A program made the position numbers and the translations under genes. A stretch of 27,489 nt of DNA from NCBI GenBank assembly GCA_045535585.1, contig JAZSLY010000192.1, positions 1 through 27,489 on the forward strand, read 5' to 3'. The notes below the pieces were generated by a model. The model was not told where the DNA came from. It searched no databases and was given only the letters and a program-made list of their open reading frames with translations. The stretch comes from RGIG6353 sp045535585. Its GTDB lineage: Bacteria; Bacillota; Clostridia; Oscillospirales; SIG627. Of the stretch, positions 1-6,138 are shown piece by piece (within the stretch, counting starts at the first letter, position 1; each line of letters starts with the position of its first letter).

Positions 1-141
1 CATTGTTTGTGTTACAGTTTTCATGACGAGTGGTTTATCCTCCTGTTTGTTTTGTCTGAGCAACTTAACTGTAACACAGGATTTTCCATTCGTCACTACT
101 TTTTTATTTCTTTTTGTAACACATCTATTGTAAACCTACAC

Positions 142-163
142 TGCCGAGGCTTTCGCCTCGGCA
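142..163. terminator. Hairpin, possible terminator of an upstream gene
   Basis: A perfect 9-bp stem (TGCCGAGGC / GCCTCGGCA) closes a TTTC loop. There is no long T run after it on either strand, so it is only terminator-like. It lies just upstream of the barstar promoter and probably ends a transcript that starts outside the window. The first 140 bases hold no convincing gene. Confidence 0.45.
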
Positions 164-169
164 TTAGTG

Positions 170-198
170 TTGAAATAGTATTTGATCTGTGGTATAAT
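170..198 (+). promoter_or_regulatory. Sigma-A promoter for the barstar gene
   Basis: TTGAAA (170-175) and TATAAT (193-198) are separated by exactly 17 bp. Transcription would start near 205, giving a leader of about 130 nt before the barstar start codon. The leader contains a short direct repeat (AGATGTCA, twice near 209-226) of unknown meaning. Confidence 0.7.
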
Positions 199-332
199 AC
201 TTCAAAAAGATGTCAGTAAGATGTCATTGTATACAGAAACAAAGAAAGAATATTATATTCAAATGATGGGTTGATTTTTGTGACTTACGATCATTATGAA
301 ACGTTTATAGAAATAATATAAGGAGAAAAATA

Positions 333-653
333 ATGAATTACATTGGCGAAAATGCATTTAAGGAAATAAATGAAAACCCGATAATTATAGATTTTTCGGA
401 GTGTACGACGCCCTGGGGCTTACATGAAATTTTGAAACAAAAATTTGGTTTGCCAGAATACTATGGAAGAAATTGGGATGCTTTGTGGGATTGTCTTGAC
501 GGGTTATTTTACAAGCAAGGAGAATATGAAGTGCATCTTTCAGGAATAGAAAAATTAAAAAAGAGACTTGATTCTTCTGTGGATGATATGCTTGACATTT
601 TTAATGAGGTACATAAAAAAACGCCCAACGTTGTATTTATAATTCTGTCTTGA
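333..653 (+). CDS. Barstar-family protein (putative RNase inhibitor)
   Basis: This 106-residue cytosolic protein has the barstar signature in its first half: a segment with the pattern LHEILKQKFGLPEYYGRNWD, followed by ALWDCL. In barstar this region forms the helix that plugs the active site of barnase-type ribonucleases. The start is supported by AAGGAGA at 320-326. Barstar itself is about 90 residues, so the length is normal for the family. No barnase-like nuclease gene is visible next to it, so the partner is either encoded elsewhere or this is a solitary barstar-like protein, which is common in Firmicutes. It has its own promoter and appears monocistronic. Family assignment is confident; the inhibited target is unknown. 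Confidence 0.85.
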   Translation: MNYIGENAFKEINENPIIIDFSECTTPWGLHEILKQKFGLPEYYGRNWDALWDCLDGLFYKQGEYEVHLSGIEKLKKRLDSSVDDMLDIFNEVHKKTPNVVFIILS

Positions 654-660
654 TTAAAGT

Positions 661-899
661 GTGATGATATACCATTGCTTTCGCAATGGATAAAAAAAGG
701 CAGTTCATATTATCAAAGTTGCTTTTCAAATGAAGCATCGCCGCAGGCGATATGATGCATTTGCTCTGCAAATATGATGTTGCTCGTTTTACTCGCAAAG
801 ATGCGATGTTTGCCATAAAATGTGGCGAAGCCACACATCATTCGCGAAGCGAACATCATTGACGAAGTTAATATCATTTGCCGAAGGCAAACATCATTG
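661..899. repeat. Array of small hairpins with a constant ATGATG/CATCAT linker
   Basis: At least six tiny inverted repeats follow each other: 672-689 (CCATTGC / GCAATGG), 737-751 (ATCGCC / GGCGAT), 759-773 (ATTTGC / GCAAAT), 821-835 (TGTGGC / GCCACA), 841-853 (TTCGC / GCGAA) and 877-891 (TTTGCC / GGCAAA). An imperfect one lies at 859-871. Arms differ from unit to unit. In the right half the loop is constantly GAA and the linker is CATCATT; in the left half the linker reads ATGATG, so the polarity flips inside the array. No gene is supported here. A sister array lies at 16526-16755. Confidence 0.75.
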
Positions 900-938
900 A
901 AAAAGACCGTAACTTTTTATCAAAGTTACGGTCTTTTT
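900..938. terminator. Bidirectional intrinsic terminator
   Basis: A perfect 17-bp stem (900-916 with 922-938) has a 5-nt loop. The arms begin with A5 and end with T5, so it can stop transcription in both directions. It separates the barstar/hairpin region from the tRNA-Ser region. Confidence 0.85.
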
Positions 939-939
939 C

Positions 940-957
940 TGGCGGAGGGGAAGGGAT
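940..957 (-). repeat. Duplicated 3' end of tRNA-Ser, including CCA
   Basis: These 18 bases are identical to the 3' end of the intact tRNA-Ser gene about 180 bp away (1119-1136), including its encoded CCA. The match then stops abruptly and the following sequence (958-1080) does not fold as a tRNA. It is a tRNA remnant or an old attachment-site duplication. Confidence 0.7.
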
Positions 958-1081
958 GAATCCGCTAACGCGTATTTGTTGCTCAGCCTAAAGGCTTCGC
1001 ACAATTTCCTAAAAACAGTCCACTGGACTCTTTTCTTAACGGAAATTACCCTCACAGGGTTCGAATCCCACAGAACAAAAT

Positions 1082-1103
1082 AAAAAAGCCAAACCCACTG
1101 GCT
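1082..1103 (-). terminator. Intrinsic terminator of tRNA-Ser
   Basis: Read on the minus strand, a 5-bp stem AGCCA/TGGCT with a 7-nt loop is followed by a run of T (A at 1082-1087 on plus). It lies 15 bp beyond the tRNA 3' end, the expected place for its terminator. Confidence 0.65.
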
Positions 1104-1117
1104 TGACTTTTTTGTTT

Positions 1118-1206
1118 TGGCGGAGGGGAAGGGATTCGAACCCTTGTGGGCTTGCACCCAAACGGTTTTCAAGACCGCCTCGTTATGACCACTTCGATAC
1201 CCCTCC
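1118..1206 (-). tRNA. tRNA-Ser (anticodon UGA)
   Basis: On the minus strand the acceptor stem GGAGGGG (5' end at 1206) pairs with CCCCTCC, followed by discriminator G and an encoded CCA (1118-1120). The D arm, the anticodon loop CTTGAAA with anticodon TGA, a long class II variable arm and a T arm with GGTTCGAATCC are all present. The 89-nt length including CCA is normal for serine tRNAs. It looks fully functional, in contrast to the decayed copies on both sides. Confidence 0.93.
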
Positions 1207-1211
1207 GTATA

Positions 1212-1267
1212 GGAGATATTAAATTGTAAATATAGAGAAATACCGAAAACCGCCAACGGTTTTCAAG
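1212..1267. repeat. 56-bp direct repeat, copy A (tRNA-Ser upstream region)
   Basis: This block differs from copy B (1422-1477) at only two positions. It holds the A/T-rich DNA just upstream of tRNA-Ser and ends in an anticodon-arm-like piece of tRNA-Ser (AACGGTTTTCAAG), continued to about 1290 by weakly tRNA-like sequence. This suggests that a second tRNA-Ser gene once stood here. From 1290 to 1389 I see no gene. Confidence 0.75.
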
Positions 1268-1389
1268 ACTACGTGCCCTTCCGAAAATACATTCGCCTTA
1301 ATCGCAAAAGCAAGTTTTGCTCAAAGACTCATATTTTCGTGAAGCGCTCTGCAAAAACAACGCACCGCGTTCTTTTTGCTTCGCTAACC

Positions 1390-1477
1390 CGTTATGACCT
1401 GTTCGATACCACGCCGTTACGGGAGATATTAAATTGTAAATAAAGAGAAATACCGAAAACCGACAACGGTTTTCAAG
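1390..1477. repeat. Decayed tRNA-Ser 5' piece plus 56-bp repeat copy B
   Basis: The piece at 1390-1416 matches the D-arm and 5' acceptor part of tRNA-Ser (CGTTATGACC, TTCGATACC) with changes that destroy the acceptor. It is followed by repeat copy B (1422-1477), which again ends in AACGGTTTTCAAG. Copy B thus repeats the order tRNA 5' end, upstream DNA, next tRNA anticodon arm, as in a former tandem array. From 1478 to 1626 the DNA is A/T-rich and I see nothing else in it. Confidence 0.65.
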
Positions 1478-1626
1478 GTTTGGACACTGTCTTTTTGACA
1501 GCTTTATTATTTTACTATGAAATAAAGATTTTGTCAATACTTTTTTTGATTTTTTGCCTTTACTAAATTAATTATTCCTTTTTTGCGTGTATTTATGCGA
1601 ATGGTGAATGAGTGTATACCAAAGAC

Positions 1627-1655
1627 TTGATATTAAGTGATATATAATATATAAT
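1627..1655 (+). promoter_or_regulatory. Sigma-A promoter of the recombinase gene
   Basis: TTGATA (1627-1632) and a perfect TATAAT (1650-1655) are spaced by 17 bp. The -10 box overlaps the first in-frame ATG (1654), which would therefore lie upstream of the transcript start. This argues for translation from the later ATG at 1708. Confidence 0.7.
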
Positions 1656-1707
1656 GAATAAACTTATAATATTTGAAAAGAATACTTGCGAAAGGAAGAT
1701 GATTGAT

Positions 1708-2544
1708 ATGACGATAAAAAAGATGCAAATTGATAAATTCAGGGACTATCTTTACGAAGAGGAAAGAAGCAGGAATACTATTGAAAAATACGTGAGGGAC
1801 GTTAGATTTTTTGCCCGTTGGCTTGGCGAGTCACGTTTAGATAAGAATGCGGTATTGGAATATAAAAAGGCTTTGTGTGAGCGTTTTGCGCCTAAAAGCG
1901 TGAATTCTATGCTCTCGTCACTCAACGCCTTTTTTACTTTTTCGGGAGAAGCTAACCTGAAGGTAAAGACCTTGAAGATACAAAGGCAGATATTTTTGGA
2001 CGAAGAGAGGGAAATGACGAAGGTCGAATATAATAATCTTTTGAACGCCGCAAAGCTGAGCGGTAACGACAGACTTTATTACCTTATGCAAACTATAGGA
2101 AGCACGGGTATCAGAATTTCGGAGCTTTGCTATATCACAGTTCAGGCGGTAAGGCAGGGCAGGGTGAATATAAGCTGTAAAGGCAAGATGAGGCAGGTAT
2201 TTTTGCCGAAACAGCTTTGCGTAATGCTTGAAAGATATATTAAAAAAGAAGGAATTAAAAACGGGTCTGTTTTCGTTACGAGAAGCGGTAAGGCGATAAA
2301 CAGGTCAAACGTGTGGAAAATGCTCAAGGACCTGGCGTCATTGGCGGGCGTTTCGGCAAAAAAAGTGTTTCCTCATAATTTCAGACACCTATTTGCCCGT
2401 ACCTTCTATTCTCTGCAGAAGGATATCGTGCGCCTTGCGGATATTCTTGGGCACTCCAACGTCAACACCACGAGAATTTATACCGCTGAATCGGGCTCGT
2501 CCCATATAGAAAAGATACAGAGGCTGGGTCTGCTGAGGTGCTAA
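1708..2544 (+). CDS. Tyrosine recombinase, probable DNA invertase of the adjacent promoter
   Basis: The protein is 278 residues with the start at 1708, which follows AAAGGAAG at suitable spacing. The longer frame from 1654 is unlikely because its ATG sits in the promoter -10 box. A SAM-like core-binding domain fills about residues 5-85. The catalytic domain has every family residue: Arg136 (TGIRISEL), Lys near 158-160, His223 and Arg226 (HNFRH), His249 (LGHSNVNTT) and nucleophile Tyr258. This is the XerC/XerD-like family, which cuts and rejoins DNA at short inverted-arm sites. The gene ends 31 bp before the first of three copies of such a site, so it probably inverts the 2576-2908 segment. 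A stand-alone integrase linked to the neighbouring tRNA remnants is the alternative. Confidence 0.9.
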   Translation: MTIKKMQIDKFRDYLYEEERSRNTIEKYVRDVRFFARWLGESRLDKNAVLEYKKALCERFAPKSVNSMLSSLNAFFTFSGEANLKVKTLKIQRQIFLDEEREMTKVEYNNLLNAAKLSGNDRLYYLMQTIGSTGIRISELCYITVQAVRQGRVNISCKGKMRQVFLPKQLCVMLERYIKKEGIKNGSVFVTRSGKAINRSNVWKMLKDLASLAGVSAKKVFPHNFRHLFARTFYSLQKDIVRLADILGHSNVNTTRIYTAESGSSHIEKIQRLGLLRC

Positions 2545-2570
2545 AAAAATAACGATGCCCTAAAGCATCG
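2543..2570 (-). terminator. Terminator facing the invertible promoter
   Basis: CGATGC (2553-2558) pairs with GCATCG (2565-2570). Read leftward, the stem is followed by TTATTTTTTT, a good U tract. It lies directly outside the left inverted repeat and would stop transcripts leaving the promoter at 2642-2670 before they run antisense through the recombinase gene. In the rightward direction it lacks a U tract. Confidence 0.7.
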
Positions 2571-2575
2571 CGTGT

Positions 2576-2601
2576 CACATAATGGTTGTTATGTAGTAAT
2601 G
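2576..2601 (+). repeat. Recombination site, left inverted repeat
   Basis: The core is ACATAA (2577-2582), centre TGGTTG, TTATGT (2589-2594): two inverted 6-bp arms around a 6-bp asymmetric centre, the usual plan of a tyrosine recombinase site. The centre is in opposite orientation to the two right-hand sites, so recombination with either would invert the DNA between. Confidence 0.85.
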
Positions 2602-2641
2602 ATCAGTGTAGAAAGACTGTATACCACTTTTAGCGGATATC

Positions 2642-2670
2642 ATTTTATCACAATTTTGTAAAAAAGTAAA
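2642..2670 (-). promoter_or_regulatory. Sigma-A-like promoter inside the invertible segment
   Basis: On the minus strand TTTACT (2665-2670) and TAAAAT (2642-2647) have a 17-bp spacer. Transcription would start near 2635, cross the left repeat and hit the terminator at 2543-2570. I found no comparably good rightward promoter inside the segment, which is why the present state is read as OFF. Confidence 0.6.
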
Positions 2671-2716
2671 TAGGTTTTAAAAAAATTCATACATATATAC
2701 AAAAATGATAATAGCG

Positions 2717-2759
2717 AAAAAACCCTTTTGTATATTTTTAATAAAAAAGGGCTTTTTTT
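2717..2759. terminator. Bidirectional terminator inside the invertible segment
   Basis: CCCTTTT (2723-2729) pairs with AAAAGGG (2745-2751), flanked by A6 on the left and C plus T7 on the right, so it works in both directions. It lies behind the internal promoter and would isolate it from transcription entering from the other side in either orientation. Confidence 0.75.
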
Positions 2760-2882
2760 GCACCAAAAGATTGATGTTTTATTAACAATGTCGCAAGGAA
2801 AACTGTAGTTAAGAGCTTACTCTTAACGAAATTTTATCTTTCGGCATTATTTTTTTTGCTTCTACGACGCTCAAATTAACCG

Positions 2883-2908
2883 CATTACTACATAACAACC
2901 ATTATGTG
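2883..2908 (-). repeat. Recombination site, right inverted repeat
   Basis: This is an exact reverse complement of 2576-2601 over 26 bp. Its core is ACATAA (2890-2895), CAACCA, TTATGT (2902-2907). The match ends sharply on both sides. Confidence 0.85.
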
Positions 2909-2919
2909 ATTTTTGCAAA

Positions 2920-2943
2920 ACTACATAACAACCATTATGTAGT
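2920..2943 (-). repeat. Third copy of the recombination core
   Basis: ACTACATAA and TTATGTAGT form 9-bp perfect arms around CAACCA, identical to the core of the right repeat and in the same orientation, 33 bp further right (centre to centre). It offers a second partner for the left site (inversion of about 346 bp rather than 313 bp) or deletion of 33 bp between the two right sites. Confidence 0.8.
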
Positions 2944-2953
2944 AGCATATGAT
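2925..2953 (+). promoter_or_regulatory. Weak candidate basal promoter for tetR
   Basis: ATAACA (2925-2930) and TATGAT (2948-2953) are 17 bp apart. The -35 lies inside the third recombination core, so recombinase binding could block it. The match is poor; it may only give low tetR expression when the inverton is OFF. Confidence 0.25.
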
Positions 2954-2980
2954 AAGTGTCGTTTTTTTTATAGTCGAAAA

Positions 2981-2992
2981 TGAACGACTGTT
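2981..2992 (+). promoter_or_regulatory. Operator-like repeat 1 upstream of tetR
   Basis: TGAACGACTGTT repeats the first 12 bases of the fuller palindrome at 3020-3033, 39 bp downstream. It is probably a half or weaker site for the TetR-family repressor encoded next. Confidence 0.5.
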
Positions 2993-3019
2993 AGCCAGCG
3001 TTTTTTTAAATTCATTTAT

Positions 3020-3033
3020 TGAACGACTGTTCA
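3020..3033 (+). promoter_or_regulatory. Operator-like palindrome upstream of tetR
   Basis: TGAAC and GTTCA arms surround GACT, a size and symmetry typical of TetR-family operators. It lies between the inverton and the tetR start at 3055, where repressor bound to it would block transcription entering the operon. Confidence 0.55.
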
Positions 3034-3054
3034 CTAAAAAGAAGGGAAGAAAAA

Positions 3055-3621
3055 ATGAAGGCAAAAAAGACCAGAGATGAAATAGAAAACGTGCTGAAAA
3101 ATGGCTTTGAGTATCTTAAAAACAACGGAATAGAAAATTCCTCTCTTCGCTCTGTAGCGGATGGCATAGGCTGCAGCCCCGCAAATCTGTATAACTACTT
3201 TGACAACAAGGACGATTGCATAATAGAGATAGCCAAGTGGGGCTTTGCAAAAACTGCATCAAGGCTTGTGGAGCATGCGTTGAACAACATTTCCGACCTG
3301 AAGAATTTCTTTGATACCCTCTTGGACGTAGTGGACGAAAACGTCTCCGAGCTGAGAGCCGTGTATCAGGTTGCTACAAGCCCTATCTACGGAGAGCGTA
3401 TGAGACAGGTGTCGGACGAGCTTCATCCTGCGTATATGAAATTGATAAAGCAGCTTGCCGAGCAGATGAACTGCGACGAAAGCCTCATTTATCCAATCGT
3501 TTTTAACGCAATATCAATTATTCTCGATTACGCCGTATGGAATGACCGCGAGTGTACCGAGATTCAACTGCAGGACCTTTATGAAACTATGGTTTGGAAA
3601 TTCAAAAATTCAATTAAATAA
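3055..3621 (+). CDS. TetR/AcrR-family transcriptional regulator
   Basis: This 188-residue protein has an N-terminal TetR helix-turn-helix at about residues 8-52, with the recognition pattern SVADGIGCSPANLYNYFDNK. The remainder is an all-helical ligand-binding or dimerisation domain with no recognisable ligand clue. The start is taken at 3055, preceded by AAGGGA; an upstream in-frame TTG at 3019 lies in the operator-like palindrome and is unlikely. It is the first gene after the inverton and sits 11 bp before the signal peptidase gene, so it would be co-transcribed with the surface operon. The repeated palindrome just upstream suggests negative autoregulation, which would add a second control layer on top of promoter inversion. 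Confidence 0.88.
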   Translation: MKAKKTRDEIENVLKNGFEYLKNNGIENSSLRSVADGIGCSPANLYNYFDNKDDCIIEIAKWGFAKTASRLVEHALNNISDLKNFFDTLLDVVDENVSELRAVYQVATSPIYGERMRQVSDELHPAYMKLIKQLAEQMNCDESLIYPIVFNAISIILDYAVWNDRECTEIQLQDLYETMVWKFKNSIK

Positions 3622-3632
3622 AGAGGTGTACA

Positions 3633-4334
3633 GTGAAAAAGGCTTTACAAATTATCAAAAGAACGATGGTTTGTATGATAGTAGCGCTGGCTGTGTTTAT
3701 GATGATATTTACCGTCATATCCGTTACTACCTTCAACCGAAACGACCGTGATTTATTTGGCTACAAGGCTTATATCGTTAATTCAGACTCAATGGCAGCC
3801 ACCGATTTCGATTCGGGCGACCTGATATTCGTCAAAGAGGTTGCGCCCTCGTCTCTCGCCGAGGGGGACATAATTACCTACATTTCACAAAGCAGCGAAA
3901 GCTTTGGTGAAATAATTACCCATAAAATCAGGAAGCTTACCACGGACGCCGACGGTAACCCCGGCTTCATTACCTACGGTACCACCACGGGAGAGGACGA
4001 CCTGACGGTAGTTACCCACCCTTACGTATTGGGTAAATATACCGCTCATCTTGATGCAGTAGGCACCTTCTTCAATTTCCTCAAGACTCCTCAGGGCTAC
4101 ATAATCTGCATATTCGTTCCCTTTATGCTCCTTATCATCTATCAGGGCGTTAATTGCATACGCCTTTTCCGCCGTTACAAGAGAGAGCAGACGGAGGCTA
4201 TGGAGGCAGAAAAAGCACAGATAGAAAAGGAGCGCGAGGCGAACGCCGAAATGCTTCGCGAGCTTCAGGCGCTGAAAGCCGAGCTTGAAGGAAAAAAGAA
4301 AAGCGCTGACTCGGAAGAGAAAAGCGAAGAATAA
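3633..4334 (+). CDS. sipW: SipW-type signal peptidase I (S26B), first paralogue, with coiled-coil tail
   Basis: The 233-residue membrane protease starts with GTG after AGAGGTG. TM segments lie at about residues 11-33 and 154-172. The nucleophile is Ser53 in NSDSM and the general base is His97 in ITHKIR, the Ser/His arrangement of ER/archaeal-type and SipW signal peptidases rather than the Ser/Lys of the usual bacterial enzyme. The usual TKGD box is replaced by TYGTTTGEDD, so the acidic residue is probably Asp122 or Asp123. After TM2 comes a highly charged coiled-coil tail (about 180-225), absent from the second paralogue. It likely processes the WFTDS-type precursors encoded downstream. Division of labour with the second enzyme is unknown. 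Confidence 0.88.
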   Translation: MKKALQIIKRTMVCMIVALAVFMMIFTVISVTTFNRNDRDLFGYKAYIVNSDSMAATDFDSGDLIFVKEVAPSSLAEGDIITYISQSSESFGEIITHKIRKLTTDADGNPGFITYGTTTGEDDLTVVTHPYVLGKYTAHLDAVGTFFNFLKTPQGYIICIFVPFMLLIIYQGVNCIRLFRRYKREQTEAMEAEKAQIEKEREANAEMLRELQALKAELEGKKKSADSEEKSEE

Positions 4335-4342
4335 ACGTTTTA

Positions 4343-4414
4343 CCCCCCGCTTTATGCGGGGCGGCAATGAGAGTGTACGAGCAGGTCTCGTATGCCCTCA
4401 TTGCCGAAAGGCAA
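4343..4414 (+). ncRNA. Structured leader element, copy 1 of 3
   Basis: Hairpin A is CCCCGC (4345-4350) with GCGGGG (4356-4361). Hairpin B has an outer 9-bp stem (4363-4371 with 4397-4405) and an inner 6-bp stem TACGAG/CTCGTA (4376-4381 with 4387-4392). Hairpin C is TTGCC-GAAA-GGCAA (4401-4414) and uses the same TTGCC as the base of hairpin B, so B and C compete. There is no U tract. The element ends 41 nt before the start codon of the next gene. Two further copies with different sequence but the same plan lie at 9467 and 13565. Confidence 0.6.
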
Positions 4415-4455
4415 AAAATAGGTTTACAAAATAATAAAATAAAGGAGACACAAGG

Positions 4456-6138
4456 ATGACAAAGACAAAGAATTCCCTCCTTATGAGCGCCATCGCACTT
4501 CTTTTGTGCGTATCGATGTTCATAGGCACAACGTTTGCCTGGTTTACGGATTCCGTTACCTCGTCGAACAACAAAATCGAGTCGGGTACCTTGAAGCTTG
4601 ATCTTTTACTCTACAATGGAACAGACTATCAATCAATCAAGACACACCAAGACCCCATCTTCAACTATAATAAGTGGGAGCCCGGCTATATGGACGTGAA
4701 GTTCCTTCAGGTGAAGAACGATGGAACACTGGCGCTCAAGTGGGTAGCACAGTTCGTTGCTAAAACGGAGCTTTCACCCCTTGCCGACGTAATCGACGTT
4801 TACGTTAAGCCCAGCACGACTGCGCTTACCAACGCCGATAAGCCTAACCGTGACCTCACGGGCTGGGATCATGCGGGTACTTTAAGAAGCTTCGTTAACA
4901 CAATCGAGCAGACCACCTACGGCACTCTCGTAGAGGATCAGTCCGCATACCTCGGTATCGCACTCAAGATGCAGGAGAGCGCAAATAACGACTATCAGGG
5001 TCTCGACCTTGGAGGCGCCTTCGACATCAGAATCTTCGCAACTCAGCTCAATTCCGAGATTGACTCTATCGACAAGGACTACGACAAGGATGCACAGTAT
5101 GCCAAGGACGGCTATGGAATGGCAAAGGTAGAGGACGGCGAGCCCTATTATGAAATTGACGTAATCAACAAAAACTCCTCTAACCCGAAAGAAAAAATTG
5201 GTACGGCAACCATTCCCGCAGGAGCAGTTGCAGACGGTGCTGAAACGTTAGGCGTTAATATGAGCGCAAGCGACTATGATGCAAACATCACCGTTAAAGC
5301 AGGAAACGAAACGTTGACGTTTGACATCTCGGTTGACGGACTTAAAGAAAACAACGACGTTCCCGTTACTATTAGAGTTTACGTAGGCAAAGGCTTTGAC
5401 CCCGATACGTTTAAGCTTTACCATTACGATGAGGAAATTTATTGTACATATGACCCAAGCTCAGGCTACGTAATTTTTGAAGCAACAGAATTCAGCCCCT
5501 TTACCATAGAGTACGATAAGGAGTCTGTTTACGTTCCCGAAGAAACCTCTCCCGAAGATCTTCCCAAGGCAACAGTAGTTAAATTGGATCTTGAAACAGA
5601 CGAAACGGTTCTTCAATTTGTTGAAGAGACAGGCAGAGAGCTTGAAGCGGCATATAAATTTGCTGCTCCAGACGATGGATCGGAAAGCCCGTATAAGACA
5701 TGGGAATGTGATTTTTACGTAAAGCTTGACCGAGATCTTGAGTCTAACCAGATAATGCTTGCAGGTAACTACGGTCAATACAATTGGGTTTGGTTTACAA
5801 ATGAAGGTATAACCCTTGAAGCAAACACCGAAATTCCTCTCCTTGGATACGTTACCAAGAATCCATGGACTTATGAAATGATAGCAGGTCTTGTTGGTGA
5901 ATTTATCTGTGGTGTAAGCGACGTTGACGACGCACTTGCCGATGCTACCTTCACGGTTATGCTCCGCCTGACCAATCCTGAGGACGAGAGCGAATTCTAC
6001 AACGTAGCGACTGTTGAGCATACCTTCACAAAGACAGTTTATTCAGGCGACGAGCTTCAGGATGCTATCAATAACGGTAACAGCAATATTCAGCTCGGTG
6101 GAGACATTGACCTCTCACAAGGCATAGTTATCCCCTAA
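4456..6138 (+). CDS. SipW-dependent TasA/CalY-family surface protein with large passenger, probably truncated
   Basis: A 560-residue exported protein. Residues 1-28 form a SipW-type signal peptide ending TTFAWFTDS. A TasA/CalY-like beta domain follows to about residue 215, closing with the conserved FDIRIFATQLNSE and DSIDKDYD. The passenger has no family I recognise; it includes a segment with VIFEATEFSPFTIEY, which resembles closing motifs of beta-sandwich modules in Firmicute surface proteins. The last 30 residues (SGDELQDAINNGNSNIQ...) look like the opening strands of a pectate-lyase-like beta-helix, as in the two sister proteins, but the frame stops there. The C-terminal helix may therefore be lost. 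RBS AAGGAGACA precedes the start. Probably a fibre subunit or fibre-displayed adhesin. Confidence 0.8.
   Translation: MTKTKNSLLMSAIALLLCVSMFIGTTFAWFTDSVTSSNNKIESGTLKLDLLLYNGTDYQSIKTHQDPIFNYNKWEPGYMDVKFLQVKNDGTLALKWVAQFVAKTELSPLADVIDVYVKPSTTALTNADKPNRDLTGWDHAGTLRSFVNTIEQTTYGTLVEDQSAYLGIALKMQESANNDYQGLDLGGAFDIRIFATQLNSEIDSIDKDYDKDAQYAKDGYGMAKVEDGEPYYEIDVINKNSSNPKEKIGTATIPAGAVADGAETLGVNMSASDYDANITVKAGNETLTFDISVDGLKENNDVPVTIRVYVGKGFDPDTFKLYHYDEEIYCTYDPSSGYVIFEATEFSPFTIEYDKESVYVPEETSPEDLPKATVVKLDLETDETVLQFVEETGRELEAAYKFAAPDDGSESPYKTWECDFYVKLDRDLESNQIMLAGNYGQYNWVWFTNEGITLEANTEIPLLGYVTKNPWTYEMIAGLVGEFICGVSDVDDALADATFTVMLRLTNPEDESEFYNVATVEHTFTKTVYSGDELQDAINNGNSNIQLGGDIDLSQGIVIP

Larger units (their letters stand above)
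2576..2908. mobile_element. Invertible promoter segment (inverton)
   Basis: The 333-bp region is bounded by a perfect 26-bp inverted repeat (2576-2601 and 2883-2908). It contains no gene but holds a sigma-A-like promoter (2642-2670, minus), a bidirectional terminator (2717-2759) and a perfect 8-bp hairpin (GTTAAGAG/CTCTTAAC, 2808-2827). It lies between a tyrosine recombinase gene and a large surface-protein operon. In the orientation given, the promoter points away from the operon; inversion would place it at about 2814-2842 pointing toward tetR. Such promoter inversion by a nearby recombinase is an established mode of phase variation in gut Firmicutes and Bacteroidetes. The repeat and the promoter are seen directly; switching is inferred. 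Confidence 0.8.

Noticed and set aside
661..899. Possible CRISPR array
   Set aside because: Units are about 15-25 bp with variable palindromic arms and a 7-bp linker; there are no constant 24-37 bp repeats, no uniform spacers and no cas genes.
958..1080. Second tRNA gene (a GGTTCGAATCC T-loop-like piece near 1059-1070, plus strand)
   Set aside because: The flanking bases do not form a 5-bp T stem and no acceptor or anticodon arm can be drawn.
894..1256. Long minus-strand reading frame across the tRNA-Ser gene
   Set aside because: It is read through a tRNA, its terminator and a palindromic terminator, and has no ribosome site or family likeness.
940..1653. Classic tRNA-integrated island with att sites and integrase
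   Set aside because: The 18-bp tRNA end copy lies only 160 bp from the tRNA 3' end, with the recombinase on the opposite side and no island between. Promoter inversion at the adjacent repeats explains the recombinase better.
3542..3751. Short plus frame bridging tetR and sipW
   Set aside because: Out of frame with both and fully overlapped by two well-supported genes.
4343..4414. Rho-independent terminator inside the operon
   Set aside because: Hairpins are strong but no T tract follows on the plus strand, and downstream genes have no separate promoter that I can see; an RNA regulatory or stabilising element fits better.
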